A stretch of DNA of 53,412 bases from an uncultured Silvanigrella sp. (GCA_903932045.1 CAIZES010000431.1:1-53412); one strand, 5' to 3'; positions 18,299-26,065 are shown, counted from the first letter of the stretch. Notes: a model not told the origin generated them from the sequence alone. Program-made: numbers and translations.

Positions 18299-20704
18299 TC
18301 ACATATCTATCACTTTGCCAGCAAACTTCAGAAATTCTTCGCGATTTTCGAGCATCACAAAAGTAGCACCTTTTGCACACATCTTTTGAACAAGACGCCC
18401 CAAAACATCAATGTCGGGCGCATGTAATCCCGTTCCGGAGTGCACCAACAAAAACCACGCCCCTTCCAAAGTGCTACGACGTAATTCAATGGTGAGAAGC
18501 AAACGCTGCAGCTCACCACCCGACAACGCATCCATTCCCTGCCCCAACAAAACATATCCCAAACCAAAATCGCATGCAGCACTCAATCGCGTTGCAACGT
18601 TTCGCACGTTTGCAAAAAATTCACGAGCTTCCTCGACGCTCATTTGCATAATTTCTGCAAAATTCTTGCCCTTAAAGCGCGGAACCAAACTCCTAGGCTG
18701 CAGTCGAGCACCCAAGCATGATTCACACTCCACATCCACGGGCGGACCAAAGCGCTGTTTGAGTTCCATAAATCCTTTTCCCTCGCAACGATCGCAACGC
18801 CCTTGCGTAGAACTCCACGAGAAACTCATATCATTAAAACCCAGTAACTGCGATTGCGGCAACTGCGCAAACAAAGCTCTCACATGAGGAAGGATATCAA
18901 GAGCTGCGGCCACAGTGCGACGCGAAGTGCGTGTGAGACTTCCCGGGCGCACAACCTGCAAAATCTTGACGACAATATTTTCACTCACACGAACCCTGCA
19001 ATGCGGGTTTTCAATGGCTCGTTTTCCATCCATGATCCCCTGCAACGTGGGCTCGAGAACCAACTCCAGGAACGAAGATTTTCCACTCCCGGTTGGGCCT
19101 CGCACAAGATTGACGCAGCCTTGAACAATATCCAATCGTTTTTTTTGAACGCCTCGAACATTGAATTTCTCGAAAATGATATTGGAAGTCTCTGCAGAGG
19201 CCAAAGACTCCACGTCACGCACATATTTTTTGGGAACACACTCTCCTTTGGCAGAAGTATCTTCTTTACGAACGTGATCGTTTTTGTGAGAGAGTGTTTC
19301 AACCGATATAACCTGACCTCCATGAATTCCGGCACCAGGACCCATTGTAAACACAACGTCACACTCTTCCAAAAAAACAGGATGATGTTCAACAACCAAA
19401 ACACTTGAACCTTCAGAAACACGTTTCCGAAGAACCTGCACAAAATCGCGCACCTCTTGAGCCGTAAGACCTTGGCAAGGCTCGTCGAGCACATACAATG
19501 CACCCGACAAACGATTTGACATCATCGTCGCAAGGCGAATGCGCTGCAAATCGCCGGGAACCAGCGACGACGCCGATCGATTGAGATTGAGATGACACAC
19601 TCCAACCTCAATTAGTGTTTGCGAAAGTCGCGAAATTTCAGCAGCAACTTTAAGACGGGCTTTATCTTTACCAGCATGAACAAGAAGTTCTTTTTTTACA
19701 AAGACAGCCAACTCTGTCAGTTTTAGCAAATGGATCTCTGCCATTGTGTGCCCACAAATACGCACCGTGGGCACATGTTTTCCCAAACGCGAACTTCCAC
19801 ATTCTTTGCAAGGAAAAATGTCCTCCGGCTGGTTCTCGTTTTGAGACCCTTTTCCCTCGCAAGTGGAGCACTGCCCAAGAGAGGAATGACTAAAGTAGCG
19901 CGGATCAAGTTTTGGCGAACTCTCACCACACTGCGGGCAAGCGGAGTGCGTGTTGAAGGTTTCCACATGTTGTCCACATTCTATTTTCACAACACCCTTT
20001 CCATGCTCCACAGCATCGGACAGGGCGCGCTCAAGCCGTCGCATTTTTTCGGGGGTGACAGAAATTTTATCAATCAAAAGATCAAGCGTATTGAGCTTTT
20101 TTGCATCAATAATCGGAAATGTTTTTTCGTCCTGCAAATCATAAATTTCGCCATTCACACGCAAACGCGAATATCCGAGTTGCCGAAACCTTTCTATATC
20201 TTGAACAAATGCGCCTTTTCTCTTTTCGGCGATGGGAGCAATAATGGTAACGCTCTGACCCGCATAATGTGCAGACACAGACTGCAAAACCTCGGCAAAG
20301 GAAGTCGGCCTCAGCGGAATGGCGCAACTTTTGCAAAAGACATCGCCAAATGCGGCGTAGTAAACCCTAAACAAATCTGTTAGGCCACTCACCGTACCAA
20401 CTGTGGAAAGTTTTCCTGCAACGCCCTGCCGTTGCGACAGGCCCAGTGCCGGAGGAAGGCCCGTAATAGCCCTCACACGCGGGCGCGAGTGTCGAACTTC
20501 AATGGCATTGTTCAGAATGAAACCCGGCAAATTTGCTGCGCCAAGAAAACGACGGAACGATTCGGCATAAAGGGTATGAAAAACAAGACTGGACTTTCCC
20601 GACCCGCTAATTCCCGTGAACGCAACAAGCTTTTCCTTAGGGATGTCTACAGAAATATCTTTGAGATTGTGTTCAGAAGCCCCTCGAACAGAAATGACAC
20701 CCAC
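18299..20704 (-). CDS. UvrA-like ABC ATPase paralogue, shortened and with one degenerate ATPase site
   Basis: About 801 residues against roughly 940 for UvrA. Present: Walker A1 GISGSGKSS (about 31), Walker B1 VLDEP (about 405) with H-loop VVEHH, Walker A2 GPTGSGKSS, signature II LSGGELQ (about 727), and zinc knuckles CPQC, CSTC, CKEC, CDRC, CESC. Altered: signature I reads VPGDLQ instead of SGGE-Q; Walker B2 reads LLVHSGTGLH where LDEPTTGLH is expected, losing Asp and Glu; the second H-loop reads MLEN for IEHN. The loop between the paired zinc knuckles CSTC and CKEC is cut from over 100 residues in UvrA to about 15. The start is GTG with AGGAGG seven nt upstream; an ATG at 20737 lacks an SD. 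Probable DNA-lesion recognition paralogue or a regulator of UvrA. Confidence 0.88.
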   Translation of the reverse strand: MGVISVRGASEHNLKDISVDIPKEKLVAFTGISGSGKSSLVFHTLYAESFRRFLGAANLPGFILNNAIEVRHSRPRVRAITGLPPALGLSQRQGVAGKLSTVGTVSGLTDLFRVYYAAFGDVFCKSCAIPLRPTSFAEVLQSVSAHYAGQSVTIIAPIAEKRKGAFVQDIERFRQLGYSRLRVNGEIYDLQDEKTFPIIDAKKLNTLDLLIDKISVTPEKMRRLERALSDAVEHGKGVVKIECGQHVETFNTHSACPQCGESSPKLDPRYFSHSSLGQCSTCEGKGSQNENQPEDIFPCKECGSSRLGKHVPTVRICGHTMAEIHLLKLTELAVFVKKELLVHAGKDKARLKVAAEISRLSQTLIEVGVCHLNLNRSASSLVPGDLQRIRLATMMSNRLSGALYVLDEPCQGLTAQEVRDFVQVLRKRVSEGSSVLVVEHHPVFLEECDVVFTMGPGAGIHGGQVISVETLSHKNDHVRKEDTSAKGECVPKKYVRDVESLASAETSNIIFEKFNVRGVQKKRLDIVQGCVNLVRGPTGSGKSSFLELVLEPTLQGIMDGKRAIENPHCRVRVSENIVVKILQVVRPGSLTRTSRRTVAAALDILPHVRALFAQLPQSQLLGFNDMSFSWSSTQGRCDRCEGKGFMELKQRFGPPVDVECESCLGARLQPRSLVPRFKGKNFAEIMQMSVEEAREFFANVRNVATRLSAACDFGLGYVLLGQGMDALSGGELQRLLLTIELRRSTLEGAWFLLVHSGTGLHAPDIDVLGRLVQKMCAKGATFVMLENREEFLKFAGKVIDM

Positions 20705-20825
20705 TTTTTTGCCTCCTGTACATTGTGACAAAGACATATCACAATTGGAGCAAGAGAGTGGAGCGAGCTCTGCCCCCGACGGAACGATATGCGAGGAACA
20801 TTAGGAACTCGAGAAAGATGCTATT

Positions 20826-21974
20826 ATGATGAGGACTCAAGTGGCCGCCACCAGCACCCGTCCCTTTTTATTTTCGAACTTGTTTATGCCTAACAGTCCG
20901 GCCGAAGTCAGAGTCAATCCTGAGGGTCCGTGGCTCAAGCTCATCGCTGGAGATGCAAGCGACCGAAAGTTTTATCGATTGGAAGGCTCGGAGACAAGCG
21001 CCATTTGTATGCGCTTTCCAAAGTGGGAAGGTGGCTACGGAGGCGATCCTATTAGCTGGCTTGGGATGCACAAAGTGCTTGTTGAAATGGGGATTCCCGT
21101 TCCAGCAGTTTTAGAAATTGACGAACAAAAGGCCTGTATTTGGACCGAAGATTTTGGTGATAATTTCTTAAATTGCGCTTTGATTCACGACATCCTCGAC
21201 CTCAACAATGCCGGTTCAAAGGAGTCTATCGATTACTACCTCCAGGCGTTAGATCTTTTGATTAAAGCGCAATATCCAACCGCAAAACATGGCGAACACC
21301 CCGCTCAGAACTTAGCTTTTGACACTCAGAAACTCATGTTTGAAATGCGCTTCTTTGCCACGCACTTTCTCAATGGATTGCTCCATCTCAATGTCTCGGA
21401 AGATTCTGCGGAGTGGAAGCCCGTTTTTAACGACTTCATGAAACTTTCACAATGGCTCAGCTCGCAAGAGCGTGTTTTGTGCCATCGCGACTATCATGTT
21501 CGAAATGTGATGATTGTTGGTAAAAAAGCAAAGTGGATCGACTTCCAAGATGCACGCATGGGGCCCCACACATATGACGTTGTCAGCCTCGTTCGTGACT
21601 CGTACGTAAACATCACGCCCGAAACACGAAAAATGCTATTCAATTACTATTTTGAAAACCTGAACGTAGCACGAAAACGTTTGGGATACCCACCCATAAC
21701 ACGCGAAAGTTATGAAATAGAAACTTTGCACATGGGCTTACAAAGAAACGTAAAAGCCATTGGCAGCTTTGGATATCTTGCCACAACAAAAGGGAAGCCC
21801 AGCTACCTCTCTTACGTCAAACAAACCTTGGACACACTCACATCAGATGCGTGCGTTTGTGCACATGGATGCGATTTGAACCAAGAATATCCTGCACTGA
21901 TGAAACTTCTCAACAGCCTCAAAAACGGGAAACTGACTTGGGAACTGCAAAACGCCTTAACACGTTTCAACTGA
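20826..21974 (+). CDS. amgK: AmgK-type sugar kinase (APH/choline-kinase fold)
   Basis: A 382-residue phosphotransferase. H220-R-D222 to N227 in CHRDYHVRN is the Brenner catalytic motif. WIDFQDARMGPHTYDVVSLV supplies the metal-binding DFQD and closely matches the AmgK style. AmgK phosphorylates N-acetylmuramate/N-acetylglucosamine at the anomeric carbon during peptidoglycan recycling, feeding MurU. The following gene is a MurU-like nucleotidyltransferase, which is the main support for this call over a generic aminoglycoside-phosphotransferase-like kinase. It is divergent from the UvrA-like gene across about 120 bp. ATG at 20826 or 20829; GAGAAAG lies about 9 nt before. Its stop codon overlaps the first TGATC unit of the 12-bp array. 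Confidence 0.82.
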   Translation: MMRTQVAATSTRPFLFSNLFMPNSPAEVRVNPEGPWLKLIAGDASDRKFYRLEGSETSAICMRFPKWEGGYGGDPISWLGMHKVLVEMGIPVPAVLEIDEQKACIWTEDFGDNFLNCALIHDILDLNNAGSKESIDYYLQALDLLIKAQYPTAKHGEHPAQNLAFDTQKLMFEMRFFATHFLNGLLHLNVSEDSAEWKPVFNDFMKLSQWLSSQERVLCHRDYHVRNVMIVGKKAKWIDFQDARMGPHTYDVVSLVRDSYVNITPETRKMLFNYYFENLNVARKRLGYPPITRESYEIETLHMGLQRNVKAIGSFGYLATTKGKPSYLSYVKQTLDTLTSDACVCAHGCDLNQEYPALMKLLNSLKNGKLTWELQNALTRFN

Positions 21975-22083
21975 TCAAAAGGGTGATCGCAAGGGTGACC
22001 AACCGCCCGATCACTCGTATGATCATCATGCGATCACTAAACTGATCATTCCATTGATCTTTCAATTGATCTTTCAATTGATC
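21972..22083. repeat. 12-bp-period TGATC array (10 units)
   Basis: GATC occurs at 21973, 21985, 22009, 22021, 22032, 22044, 22056, 22068 and 22080, and a GACC variant fills register 21997. Every step is 12 bp except one of 11. Units share TGATC(A/T) at the front and differ in the other six or seven bases, e.g. TGATCAAAAGGG, CGATCACTAAAC, TGATCTTTCAAT. The array fills most of the spacer between the amgK-like and murU-like genes. It has no open frame linking it to either gene product beyond the overlapped stop codon. GATC is expected about once per 260 bp by chance. Confidence 0.85.
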
Positions 22084-22165
22084 TTTCATGTGCTCAACAA
22101 CGGGGTTTGTACAAAATTCACATCTTTCAATAACGCGAAATAACGCAAAAATGGCGGGAAATATT

Positions 22166-23338
22166 ATGGATTTTATTCCAATTGTTCTTTGTGCAGGTTT
22201 TGGAACACGTCTTCGTCCACTCACACATTATGTGCCAAAGCCCGCGGTGCCTGTGGGCGATTTTCCGGTTGCATACTATTCTATCAAACAACTTTTGCAG
22301 GCGGGCGCTGAGGTTGTGCACTGCAACACCCATTTTTTACCAAATGTTGTTGAGGCCGAGCTTGTTGCTGCGCTCAAAAAAGATGGCTATGCAAAAAGTC
22401 GCATCCGCTTTTGGAACGAGCCGGAAATTTTAGAAACCGGTGGAGGCATAGCTCGCATTGTTCACGAACTGCGCAACGAAGATCTTAGGAAATGGAAAGG
22501 AAGAGATATTATTGCCGTTGCTGGAGATGTGTTTGCAAACCCACCCCTTGAAGCCATGATGAAACGATGGAAGTCACGTCCTGAAAACACCTGCGCCCTT
22601 ATGACCACTCGAACATTGCGCACGAGTCGACCCGATGTGACATGGGTTGATAACACCACAAATCAAATTGCTGGATTTGGAAAAGACATAGACTTGCTCA
22701 CGGCTCCACCTCACCTGGAAACCCGCGTTTTTTCAACCCACCAGATCATCGATCAAGAGTGGGTCACGCAAGCGCCTATTGTGAAAGAATCGTCACGCGA
22801 CATCTTTTACCGCGCTGGCCTCAAAAAAGGCCTCCGCATTCTCAATGTTGCTTTTCCCGACGAGAACACGTGGTTTGACATTGGAGATTATGCATCTCTC
22901 GCCACCTGCGCCGCAACATTTGGAACTCCCACGCGGGAACCTTTGCAATGCCTCGTTCTCGAGCCGGACGAAAAATCGCCTCATCAGCGTTTTCGCAGCG
23001 CCATTCTCAAGACCGGGGTGATCAACCGCTTCAGAAGTTCCTTTCATTTGCAATCGGGAGAAAGCCTATCCAATCGGGTGATCAGCCTGATCAGTCAGGC
23101 GAGTACTCAACCCAACACCCGTGTTTTAAACCTCTCCATTGCGCCCGAGGAACCGCGCCTCGTTTTGTGTGCCGAGGCTTGTCCAATCAATCTCCCGTTT
23201 CCACTCCTCCTCTCGCTCGAAGACCTGGAAGGATCTTCTTCGTCTCAACCCTTAATTCCATTCGAAACCCAATCTTCTACTCTAACCAGTTCCACTCTAA
23301 TTCTGTTTCCAACTCTCAATGCTCAATGCTCACCTTGA
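22166..23338 (+). CDS. murU: MurU-like nucleotidyltransferase with C-terminal extension
   Basis: A 390-residue protein. The N-terminal part (about 1-245) is a nucleotidyltransferase: LCAGFGTRLRPLT at 8-20, K25 in PKPAVPV, AGDVFANPP as the metal-binding Asp segment, and a late NTWFDIGDY. MurU converts MurNAc-1-phosphate to UDP-MurNAc with UTP. At about 220-240 residues MurU is much shorter, so the last 140 residues here are an unexplained, low-homology extension ending in a Ser/Thr-rich stretch. The frame is open to 22088, but GCGGGAA lies just before the ATG at 22166. The gene follows the amgK-like gene and converges on a LysM gene with a 16-bp overlap. GlmU/RfbA-like activity cannot be excluded. 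Confidence 0.8.
   Translation: MDFIPIVLCAGFGTRLRPLTHYVPKPAVPVGDFPVAYYSIKQLLQAGAEVVHCNTHFLPNVVEAELVAALKKDGYAKSRIRFWNEPEILETGGGIARIVHELRNEDLRKWKGRDIIAVAGDVFANPPLEAMMKRWKSRPENTCALMTTRTLRTSRPDVTWVDNTTNQIAGFGKDIDLLTAPPHLETRVFSTHQIIDQEWVTQAPIVKESSRDIFYRAGLKKGLRILNVAFPDENTWFDIGDYASLATCAATFGTPTREPLQCLVLEPDEKSPHQRFRSAILKTGVINRFRSSFHLQSGESLSNRVISLISQASTQPNTRVLNLSIAPEEPRLVLCAEACPINLPFPLLLSLEDLEGSSSSQPLIPFETQSSTLTSSTLILFPTLNAQCSP
23019..23094. repeat. TGATCA cluster inside the murU-like extension
   Basis: TGATCA occurs at 23019, 23079 and 23088, and CAATCGGG occurs at 23051 and 23071. They fall in the part encoding the unexplained C-terminal extension. The cluster lies less than 1 kb from the 12-bp array and about 1.5 kb from the 8-bp array. 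Confidence 0.55.
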
Positions 23339-24399
23339 GCAACATGCATCCAGTTTGTTACAATAAGTTCCATTCCCACCTTAATCATGTCTGGGTTCTT
23401 AATTCTGGGATTGTCTTTCAGAATGGCTCTCCAAGCAGTTGCCGTACCCAGTTCGCGTTGAGCAATTGTCCAAAGAGAATCACCAGCCACAACTTTGACG
23501 AGCTTCTTTGGAGTTGATTCATTTTTGCTTGCGAAAGTTTTTGCCTTTGCATCCAGGCGGTAAAGAATAACATCACCTGTATAGATGAGATCGGCATTGG
23601 AAAGATTGTTTTGGTTTGCAAGTTCTTGCCAGCGTTTTGTTGTGCCGTAAATGTGTGATGCAATCGAGGCCAGAGTGTCACCTTTTTGAACACGGTATGC
23701 CAACAAACTCCCTTCTTCAGGAAGCGCACCAACTGATTCGGAGCCAGGAGCTACGGGAATTGTGTCTACAACAGAAGCAGCGGGTTGTTCCACTGGTGCA
23801 CTCACCGAAGCAGGGGCTGCAGCGGGTTGTTCCACTGGCGCACTCACGGAAGCAGGGGCTGCAGGTTGTGCTGCTGGTTTTACATCGGCCGCCACAGCTT
23901 GCTCAATAGACTGTTGCTGCGCAAAAGGATCTGCTGCAGGTTGTTCTGCAACCGGTGTCGGTGCTGCAACAGGCGAGGCAACGTCAACAGGAGCATTCTC
24001 GGCAGCATTTTTTTCATTCAAAAGCACTGCATTTGCATTATTTGATGCCGGTGGTGTTGCTTCTGCCGGAGCCGCAGGCGTGTTCGTGACTGCATTATTG
24101 AGATCTTTGTCGGCGGCGGAAGCAGGAGCCTCGTTGCCCACCGATGGTTTTTCTGCAACATTTGCAGGAGCAGCGGCCTCAGATTTTGCATTTTCTGAAG
24201 TGACTTCTCCAGCGCTTTCTGCAAGCTTTTCATCTTTTGCAGCACCATTCGATGCGGGCGCGGCTGCAGCACTTGCCACAACAGCGGGATCAGTGGCTTC
24301 ACCCTCATCTGTAGAAACACAAGCGGTCATCGATGTTCCAACCAAGAACAAAGTGGCACACATGGCAATTACATTTTTCGTTCCGAAAATCCTTTTCAT
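23323..24399 (-). CDS. LysM-domain lipoprotein 1
   Basis: A 358-residue lipoprotein. The signal peptide ends in MTAC (Cys about 27). A linker of about 200 residues dominated by Ala, Pro, Val, Glu and Asn includes a 14-residue repeat. Then two LysM domains follow: one beginning YRVQKGDTLASIASHIYG, the other beginning VKVVAGDSLWTIAQRELG. LysM binds peptidoglycan glycan strands, so the protein probably tethers membrane and wall. AAAGGA lies 7 nt before the ATG. It is a paralogue of the next LysM gene upstream, with the same architecture. The 3' end overlaps the convergent murU-like gene by 16 bp. Confidence 0.9.
   Translation of the reverse strand: MKRIFGTKNVIAMCATLFLVGTSMTACVSTDEGEATDPAVVASAAAAPASNGAAKDEKLAESAGEVTSENAKSEAAAPANVAEKPSVGNEAPASAADKDLNNAVTNTPAAPAEATPPASNNANAVLLNEKNAAENAPVDVASPVAAPTPVAEQPAADPFAQQQSIEQAVAADVKPAAQPAAPASVSAPVEQPAAAPASVSAPVEQPAASVVDTIPVAPGSESVGALPEEGSLLAYRVQKGDTLASIASHIYGTTKRWQELANQNNLSNADLIYTGDVILYRLDAKAKTFASKNESTPKKLVKVVAGDSLWTIAQRELGTATAWRAILKDNPRIKNPDMIKVGMELIVTNWMHVAQGEH
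23777..23860. repeat. 42-bp direct repeat, two copies
   Basis: Two tandem 42-bp units (23777-23818 and 23819-23860) differ at only a few bases. They encode a 14-residue Ala/Pro/Val/Ser element in the linker of LysM lipoprotein 1. In-frame, so linker length could vary between strains. Confidence 0.8.
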
Positions 24400-24417
24400 A
24401 CGACATCCTTTCGTATG
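24397..24417 (-). promoter_or_regulatory. Hairpin placing the SD in its loop and the start codon in its stem
   Basis: On the mRNA strand CATACG and CGTATG (six bp) flank a 9-nt loop that contains AAAGGA, and the ATG of LysM lipoprotein 1 lies in the 3' arm. The short stem could damp initiation or act as a simple temperature-dependent element; only structure probing could tell. Confidence 0.35.
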
Positions 24418-24539
24418 TTTAACAAGTCTTGCAAAGTGCGAAAGTCACTTCACGCTTCACGCCTGTGGGGTCCATCGGAGTTTTACAACGAAACTTAACA
24501 CGTCAATTTTTAAATGGGGGAGTTTTTTTGACGCTCGGT

Positions 24540-24659
24540 TATCACGCGATCAAATGATAAGGTGATCACCTCATCTGACCATCGCACGATCACCTGATCA
24601 TCTGATCATCTGATCAGGTGATCGTGTGATAAATTGATCATCTCATCACATGATCACTG
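24540..24659. repeat. 8-bp-period TGATCA array (15 registers)
   Basis: A strict 8-bp frame runs without slip from 24540 to 24659. GATC is at 24548, 24564, 24588, 24596, 24604, 24612, 24620, 24636 and 24652. One-base variants fill the remaining registers: TATC 24540, GATA 24556 and 24628, CATC 24572, 24580 and 24644. The consensus unit is TGATCANN, with the hexamer conserved and two bases free. It lies about 140 bp upstream of the start of LysM lipoprotein 1, downstream of the terminator of LysM 2. No coding role is possible in this orientation. Confidence 0.88.
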
Positions 24660-24683
24660 TGCACAGGCCATTGCGTGCCCATT

Positions 24684-24805
24684 CCTCAGTGCCTCAGCTT
24701 GCCTGATCATTATCTTGATTATTCTGATGAGTCTGCGTGATCTGATTTGCGCGCCTAAGCAACACCTGAGTACTCAATTTGCCTAGGCATGAGCCTAAGC
24801 ATAAG
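24684..24805. repeat. CCTNAG-rich block with TGCCTAGGCA palindrome
   Basis: CCTNAG or close variants occur at 24684, 24692, 24754, 24765, 24782 and 24794. Two pairs are spaced 8 and 12 bp, the same periods as the TGATCA arrays. The palindrome TGCCTAGGCA (24780-24789) recurs, as part of a shared 12-mer TTTGCCTAGGCA, inside atpG at 46921-46932. Confidence 0.5.
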
Positions 24806-24821
24806 CATTTTAGAAAATAAC

Positions 24822-24857
24822 AAAAAAAGGAGATAGGAAAGCAATTTTCCTATCTCC
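24822..24857 (-). terminator. Rho-independent terminator of LysM lipoprotein 2
   Basis: A perfect 12-bp stem (GGAGATAGGAAA 24829-24840 with its complement 24846-24857) has a 5-nt loop. On the minus strand it is followed directly by seven T residues (complement of 24822-24828). It lies about 140 bp beyond the stop at 24998 and is the clearest terminator in the window. Confidence 0.9.
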
Positions 24858-24997
24858 CGGTCACGACGAGTTCTCAAAAATCTCGCTTACTGTTTTCGCT
24901 AATACTGCTACAGTCTTGACAAGCTCTAGCCTTTGCGAACTCCCACCGAATCAACAGTGACTCACGTCACACCTTCGAGTTGAGCTCTTTAAGCACC

Positions 24998-26065
24998 CTA
25001 TTGAGCCATGGCAACAAAGACATCATCACCATTGGCATCTGCTTGAGCCTCGGCTTCGTTGTCATCATTATCTTCATCGGGAACATCAATTGCATTTTGC
25101 GCTGTCTTTTTCTCATTCGAACCGCTACGAAAAGCAAGAACCATTCCCACCACAAGACGATCGGGGTTTTTAAGACGAGGATTCATCTTCCAAAGAGTCC
25201 GCCACTCTTGCTGACTTCCCAGAACCTTTGCTGCAATCGAAGACAAAGTATCGCCCTTTGAAACTGTCATAGTTGTTCTACCAGAAGCTTCGTACGCGGT
25301 TGCAAAATTCTTTGACTTCTCCGTAAGGGTGTAGAAAAGCACATCACCTGCGTAAATTCGAGATGGGTCGCTCAATTTGTTTTCTTCCGCCAGTTTTCGC
25401 CATTGAGACTTATCACCATACACCGCCGCAGCAATATCCCCCAAAGTATCACCTCGCCTGATATAATAGGGCATTAATGTTCCCATTTCAGGAAGTGAAG
25501 CCACACCACCACCTCCTCCATCGCCGGTTGCAGGAGGAACGCTCGCCGGAGATGGCTCAGGTGCGGGCACAGGAGCCGCACTCGCCGTAGAACCTTCAGG
25601 TGCAGGCGCTGGCGCAAAAGGATCGGAACCCACGGCGTCGGGAGCTGGAGCCGAACCCGTAGCAGCCTTAGGGGCACTTTCATTCACCAAGCCCTGAAGC
25701 TCGGCACCCGCAGCCCCGGGTGCTGGAGTTGCTGTCGGGTTTGCGGGCGCTCCTTGGGCAGAGTTGTTTAGTGCATCGGCAAAGGGATCGGCATTGGCAG
25801 CATTTTTTGCCTTAGCGCCCTCACCCGATGCATTATTGCCCGAGGCAGTATTTCCGTTCGCAGCAATGTTTGCGTCGTTCGATTTTGCCGTGTTGTCGGC
25901 CGACGCTTCGTCTGTTGCTGCAGCACTGTTTTCGCTTGGCGAGACCTGTTCCGTTGCAGGTGTCTCGGCGTCATTCGACGTGATACAAGCCGTAAAGCTC
26001 ATGCTTGCAACAAAGGCCGCAGTAGCAGCAGCCAAAACTCTCCAACGCGAAATCATTTTCTTCAT
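24998..26065 (-). CDS. LysM-domain lipoprotein 2
   Basis: A protein of about 355 residues. The signal peptide begins MKKMISRWRVLAAATAAF and ends in FTAC. An Ala/Pro/Asn-rich linker is followed by two LysM domains, starting YYIRRGDTLGDIAAAVYG and MTVSKGDTLSSIAAKVLG, then an acidic Asp/Glu-rich tail. The layout matches LysM lipoprotein 1, pointing to an old tandem duplication. A GTG at 26080 is in frame, but its bases belong to the GAGGGG SD of the ATG at 26065, which is preferred. It is divergent from rsmH over about 180 bp and terminated at 24822-24857. Predicted peptidoglycan-binding envelope protein. Confidence 0.9.
   Translation of the reverse strand: MKKMISRWRVLAAATAAFVASMSFTACITSNDAETPATEQVSPSENSAAATDEASADNTAKSNDANIAANGNTASGNNASGEGAKAKNAANADPFADALNNSAQGAPANPTATPAPGAAGAELQGLVNESAPKAATGSAPAPDAVGSDPFAPAPAPEGSTASAAPVPAPEPSPASVPPATGDGGGGGVASLPEMGTLMPYYIRRGDTLGDIAAAVYGDKSQWRKLAEENKLSDPSRIYAGDVLFYTLTEKSKNFATAYEASGRTTMTVSKGDTLSSIAAKVLGSQQEWRTLWKMNPRLKNPDRLVVGMVLAFRSGSNEKKTAQNAIDVPDEDNDDNEAEAQADANGDDVFVAMAQ

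Larger units (their letters stand above)
24400..24997. other. 598-bp spacer between the two LysM genes
   Basis: No gene is supportable in this spacer. From left to right it holds the leader and probable promoter of LysM 1 (24400-24539), the 8-bp TGATCA array (24540-24659), a CCTNAG-rich block (24684-24805), a strong terminator for LysM 2 (24822-24857), and about 140 bp in which I see nothing distinctive. Confidence 0.7.

Noticed and set aside
23762-24565. Ala/Ser-rich 267-codon plus-strand frame opposite LysM lipoprotein 1
   Set aside because: It is the complement of Ala/Pro-rich linker codons. The minus-strand gene has signal peptide, LysM domains and SD.
24705-24748. Continuation of the GATC array to the right
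   Set aside because: GATC/GATT words are present but steps are irregular (12, 9, 13), so they were left out of the array.
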